Of a stretch of 64,000 nucleotides of DNA, positions 60,276 through 64,000 are shown in pieces. A program made the translations under genes and the position numbers. The notes beneath the pieces were generated by a model. That model did not search any database. It was not told the DNA's origin and saw only the letters and a list, made by a program, of their open reading frames with translations. Origin of the DNA: Bradyrhizobium sp. BRP22 (GTDB taxonomy: Bacteria > Pseudomonadota > Alphaproteobacteria > Rhizobiales > Xanthobacteraceae); assembly GCF_020194175.1 (NCBI RefSeq), contig NZ_JADYVX010000015.1:100867-164866 (forward strand), read 5' to 3'. Every line of letters starts with the position of its first letter. The first letter of the stretch is position 1.

Positions 60276-60890
60276 CTCGGATCAGGTGCACGATGCACGT
60301 CTGCAGCACGGTCTGCGGATAGACCGAGGCGATCGCTTCGGGAAAGCCCTTGAGCACATCGACTACCGCGATCAGGATATCGTTGACGGCACGCGTCTTC
60401 AGCTCGTGATGACCTTGAGCCAGAATTTGGCGCCTTCGGTCTGCTCGATCCACAGGCCCAGAACCTCCTTCTCGCCGTCCGGATTGAGCACCAGCGCGAC
60501 ATAGACGGCCTTGTTTTTGACCATGCCTTCATCGCGAATCTTGACCCGCAGCGCGTCGAAAAACACGACCGGATAGACCGGGTCCAGCGGACGGGTTTGC
60601 CAGTCCCGGACCTCGTCGGCAACCGCGTCGGTCACCCGGCTGATCCAATCCGGCGAGACCTCGGTAGTTCAGATAAATGCCCCTTGATCTCGCGCACCGT
60701 CATGCCGCGCGCGTAGAGGCTCAGGATTTTGTCGTCGAAGCCATCGAACCGGGTCTGGCCCTTGGCGATCAACAATGGCTCGAAGCTGCGGCCCGGTCGC
60801 GCGGCACGGCAATCTCGATCTCGCCATCCTCGGTCAGGATCGTCTTCGCGCTGGTCCCGTTGCGGCTATTGCGCCTTCGTCGCTCTCGGG
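60276..60890 (-). mobile_element. IS256-family (mutator type) transposase remnant
   Basis: Pieces of an IS256-type transposase in shifting frames: NGTSAKTILTEDGEIEIAVPRD, IAKGQTRFDGFDDKILSLYA, then DAVADEVRDWQTRPLDPVYPVVFFDALRVKIRDEG (containing the first catalytic Asp), and ILIAVVDVLKGFPEAI...TCIVHLIR. The catalytic Glu region and both ends are gone. It separates the NTPase fragment from the secreted-protein fragment. Confidence 0.85.
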
Positions 60891-61391
60891 ACTCCCGTCG
60901 GAGAGAAAGAAATCAGCATCGAGTTCGAGCAAGCCAAGATCGTGTTCATTGAGGAAAACTACAAAGGCAAAGCTGAACGCACGAAATCTGAGACGCTTCG
61001 TCTCCTCAACCGTCTTCAGTTCAAGTGCACGCTCGCTGATCTCGATGATGCGGCGATCGAGCGTGAGCTTGGAAGGTTGGCCGGTGTACCAAGTGAGCAG
61101 CTTCACGCCTTTCGCGCACTGCGGACGATGCTGCGATGGTGCACGAGACCTCCGCACCGCTACATCAAGCGCAGTCCGCTTGAAGGTTATCGTTGCCCCA
61201 TAGGATTCGAGCGTCTTTTGCTGATCCTGGAGGCGTGAACGGAAACTCTCAACTTTCGCGCCATTAGGAACGGTCGGACCAGAGACGATGGGAGGACCAC
61301 GTCCTGTCGATGTTTGACCAGATGCAGCAAACGGCAATGATCCAACGAGGGTCACTGCTATAGTGACGACTATGTTCAATGATCTAAGCAT
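60891..61391 (-). pseudogene. Secreted protein of unknown function, 3' end lost to IS256
   Basis: From ATG 61391 a signal peptide (LNIVVTIAVTLVGSLPFAASGQ) precedes about 145 residues of mixed composition, with one pair of Cys candidates and a basic stretch. The frame runs into IS256 sequence at about 60890, so its C-terminus is lost. No family recognised. Confidence 0.5.
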
Positions 61392-61953
61392 TGCTACCAC
61401 TCCCGCGTTAGGCGCTCTTGGAGATAATAGTGGCGAGCCGCGCCGAATTTCTTCGCGCACTTATCCCCTATCCGCGCCGATGGATGGCTGCGAGCAGTGC
61501 GTATATAGATGGCGCATTGAATCACGGCCAGCCCACGCTGAGAATCGCACGCGAGCGCGGCATTCTGACTCAGGTAAGCAGACCTTCCCCTGATTTTGGC
61601 GAACTACTCCAGGGCTGTCTCATTCGCCTGTCGGCCGATGGAAAGAGCGGTCATGCCAAGGCCGCAGCATCATTCTCGTAAGCGCATGCCGCTCATCGAG
61701 GGCTTCCGTGCGGGCGGCAGGTAAAGATTGGCGCTGCTTTGGCGATGATTCCGATGATGTCGTGTTTGTCACTGCCCGCGATACCGATGTGCTTCTCGAG
61801 TGCAGCTGAACAGCCGTCGAGTGCCGAAAGCGTCGCATAGCAAGCCACCCGTCGATAACTTTCAGTTTTCCTGGGGATTAAGCTTGCTTGCTGCGTGCAA
61901 ACCGGAGCTTTAGGTTCATAGTCTCTCCTTCTTGGAAGCAAGAGGACGTTGGC
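61392..61953. other. Gap between truncated genes
   Basis: About 560 bases. Two protein-like stretches occur but neither forms a supportable gene: plus strand near 61435-61560 (FLRALIPYPRRWMAASSAY) and minus strand near 61700-61840 (LSALDGCSAALEKHIG). They may be further fragments of genes broken during rearrangement. Confidence 0.35.
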
Positions 61954-63392
61954 ATGACCCAACTAACCGTTGTCATCAGTAACTGTAACAGTGTGGATCG
62001 CGCCGAAATCAGCGTGCTGAAAGGCGCGCTGAATATCAAACATGGCCCCAACGGACTTGGCAAAAGTACTTTGGCAAAAGCCATTGTCAGCCAAATTCGC
62101 GGAGACGGCACTCTTGGTGACCTCATGCCATTCAAAAGCCGAGGCAAGGCGGAAGCACCGCCGCCGTCTGTGCAGGGGATTGACGGTATGGGTTCCGCCC
62201 TTGTCTTCGACGATGACTACGTCCAGCAGTTCGTTTTCCAGAAAGACGAAGTCCTTAAGAACAGCTTCGATATCTTCATCAAAACGCCGGACTATGTCGC
62301 GACGATGGAGTCCATCGACATTCTGCTAGCTGGGGTGAAGCAGACGCTCACCAACAATGCGGAAATCGAACAGGCCATCTCCGATTTCAAGGAATTGCGG
62401 GATGCGTTCGGCAAATCGAAGCCCGGCAACATTCCGAAGAACAGCAAGATTCATAAGGCGTTCGGCACCGGCAATAAGACCGAGAATATTCCCGAGGCGT
62501 TGAAGCCGTTTGAGACTTTCATCAAGAGCCAAGAGCCAAGAGCCATCCAAGTGGATCGGCTGGCAGATCAAAGGCAACGAGTATCTGAAGCTGGGCGACA
62601 ATTGCCCCTATTGCGCCACCCCACTTGTTGAAGAGGGTCAGAAAGACACCGCGCTCGCGGTCGAGAAGGAATTCGACGCCACGGCGGTCGGTCACCTCAA
62701 CACGCTCAAAGCGGTCATCGAAAGGCTTGGGAGGTATTTCAGCGAGAAATGCCGCGAAAGCCTCCAGAAGGTAACGAAAACGAAGATTGACCTGACCGCT
62801 GCGGAGGTAAGTTTCCTCACGGGGCTCAAGGCTGAGATCGACGGCATGATCACCCAGCTGGAAAGTCTCCGGGCTATCTCCTTTTTCTCTCTGCGGGACA
62901 TGGACCAGATCATTGAGAGGATCACGCCGCTGAAGATCGACCTAGCGCTCATGGAGAAGCTCGATTCGCCAGAGACGCGGAGCATCACAGACTCTGTCAA
63001 TGCGCAACTTGAAGACTTGCTTACGAAGGTTGGCGACCTGACAGGAAAGGTCAACAAGCACAAGGCCAAGATCAAAAAGGCAATAGAGGCCAACCAAGTC
63101 AGCATCAACACGTTTCTGAAGTCCGCCGGATACAAGTACGTCGTCGAGATCGTTCCGGAGGAGCAATCCTACAAAATGAAGCTGGTGCATCAGGATCTGG
63201 CCGGTCACCTGGAAACTGCGTCTAAGCACCTGAGCTACGGCGAAAAGAACGCCTTCGCCCTGGTTCTTTTCATGCACCAAGTGCTGAGCGAGAACCCGGA
63301 CCTGGTGGTGCTGGACGACCCCATTTCGTCGTTCGACAAGAACAAGAAGTTCGCAATCCTGCACGAGCTGTTCCAGGGAAAGGCTAGCCTGA
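61954..63392 (+). pseudogene. AAA/zinc-hook ATPase, frameshifted and truncated
   Basis: An SMC/Rad50-like ATPase of the kind found in phage-defence and anticodon-nuclease systems. Walker A GPNGLGKST is at residues 32-40, a zinc-hook CPYC sits in the middle coiled-coil region (DNCPYCATPL), and Walker B is LVVLDDPISSFD near the end. Three tandem copies of AAGAGCC (62524-62544) shift the frame; two copies would keep it open. The C-terminus after LFQGKASLRG is lost to an IS5 element. ATG 61954 follows AGAGGA. Confidence 0.75.
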
Positions 63393-63880
63393 GAGGTCGG
63401 ACCACCCTTGAGGACCGGGGAAGAGGCTGGCCAGGATTTGGCGCAACAAGAGGCTGAGCCACCGAATGAGACGGCGGAAGTTATAACCGACGGCGGCGAG
63501 GACAGCGTTGGTGGCATCGCCCTCGCGGTGCCATAGGTAATTGCGGCCCATCCGGTGTTCGGACTTGAGGTGGCCGATGACCGGCTCGATGGCGGAACGC
63601 CTGCGCAGCTCGCGTTTGATCTTCGGTGTGACCCGCCGCTTCTGCCCTGAGGTGAACACCCGGAACTTGTAATCGGCCGGGGCATTGTGGCCGCGGTAGC
63701 CTTTGTCAGCGAGGAGGCGCTCGATGATGTTGCCGACGAGGGCCTCCATCTCCGGGATGATGGTTGCAAGCGTGTGGCCATCGTAAGGATTGCCGGGCAG
63801 CGCCTTCACATGGGTGACCAACCGACCGCCGTTGGCATACGCCAACGTGGTGGCGACGGAGACCTTGACGCCAATCTATG
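63384..63880 (-). mobile_element. IS5-family transposase, C-terminal part
   Basis: The minus strand encodes the C-terminal half of an IS5-type DDE transposase: VSVATTLAYANGGRLVTHVK, HTLATIIPEMEAL, LLADKGYRGHNAP, then RRRSAIEPVIGHLKSEHRMGRNYL (catalytic Glu region) and AVGYNFRRLIRWL. The frame is closed by a TAG near 63883, so the N-terminal half is missing or in another arrangement. It replaces the 3' end of the ATPase gene. Confidence 0.8.
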
Positions 63881-64000
63881 GACCACGCCCGCGTTGCAAG
63901 AGGAATCGACAAAGGGATGAAGCGGTTTGCGCCAATCTATCCGGCTTCAATTTGGGGCTGTTGCCCCGAGCCATCATGGATATCCGCTCACTTCTGTCCT
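63881..64000. other. Window edge, unresolved
   Basis: The last 120 bases contain a short direct repeat (CGCCAATCTAT at about 63871 and 63930) next to the IS5 border. No gene can be assigned before the window ends. Confidence 0.3.

Overview
The window looks like a Bradyrhizobium-type alphaproteobacterium. It is GC-rich, has a tandem glycine riboswitch ahead of gcvTHP, a GTTC-N7-GTTC SOS box upstream of recA, several copies of palindromic intergenic repeats of the kind common in Bradyrhizobium genomes, and a rhizobial gibberellin operon. Genus is an inference from gene content and remembered family resemblance; no database was searched.

Bases 1-32,600 are ordinary chromosome: an Old Yellow Enzyme fragment, an L,D-transpeptidase, a six-gene minus-strand operon (DUF2933 / methyltransferase / secreted protein / three-part ABC exporter), a cyclic-nucleotide-gated K+ channel, alaS, the glycine riboswitch with gcvT-gcvH-gcvP, recA, several small Bradyrhizobium-type proteins, a thioesterase, a PQQ dehydrogenase, a caspase-like protease, a GNAT protein, NIPSNAP, a hicBA pair with a broken hicA, a DsbA-family protein and an XRE regulator. 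Dispersed repeats sit in several of the gaps.

From about 32,600 to 47,900 the sequence becomes gene-poor and eroded. It holds an unrecognised 172-residue protein, a second Mfd-like helicase split by a frameshift, and a partial cobalamin cluster (cobB, cobM, cobE with a frameshift, cobL, cobK, cobJ). That cluster is headed by a cobalamin riboswitch that now leads into a DUF1636/cobG remnant. A bluB with a shifted C-terminus and a Tat-type beta-carbonic anhydrase follow.

From 47,946 to 64,000 the window is a mosaic of insertion-sequence remnants around a gibberellin biosynthesis operon (59,318 down to 50,402, minus strand). The gene order is CYP112, CYP114, ferredoxin, SDR, CYP117, GGPP synthase, ent-CPP synthase, ent-kaurene synthase. 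A decayed CYP115 lies upstream and a truncated type II isopentenyl-diphosphate isomerase lies downstream, cut by an IS701-family remnant. With CYP115 dead the expected end product would be GA9 rather than GA4. CYP112 itself carries a one-base frameshift in an A-tract, so even GA9 depends on whether that base is real. Between the GGPP synthase and ent-CPP synthase genes is a small, Cys/Arg-rich ORF whose start and stop overlap both neighbours exactly; I know of no description of it. Further out are fragments of a TRAP transporter subunit, a P-loop NTPase, an IS256-type transposase, a truncated secreted protein, and a zinc-hook ATPase broken by a 7-bp repeat expansion and by an IS5-family element.

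One caution applies throughout: many of the broken genes (cyp112, hicA, bluB, cobE, mfd-like) differ from an intact frame by one base, several of them at short homopolymers. True decay and sequencing error cannot be told apart from this sequence alone.
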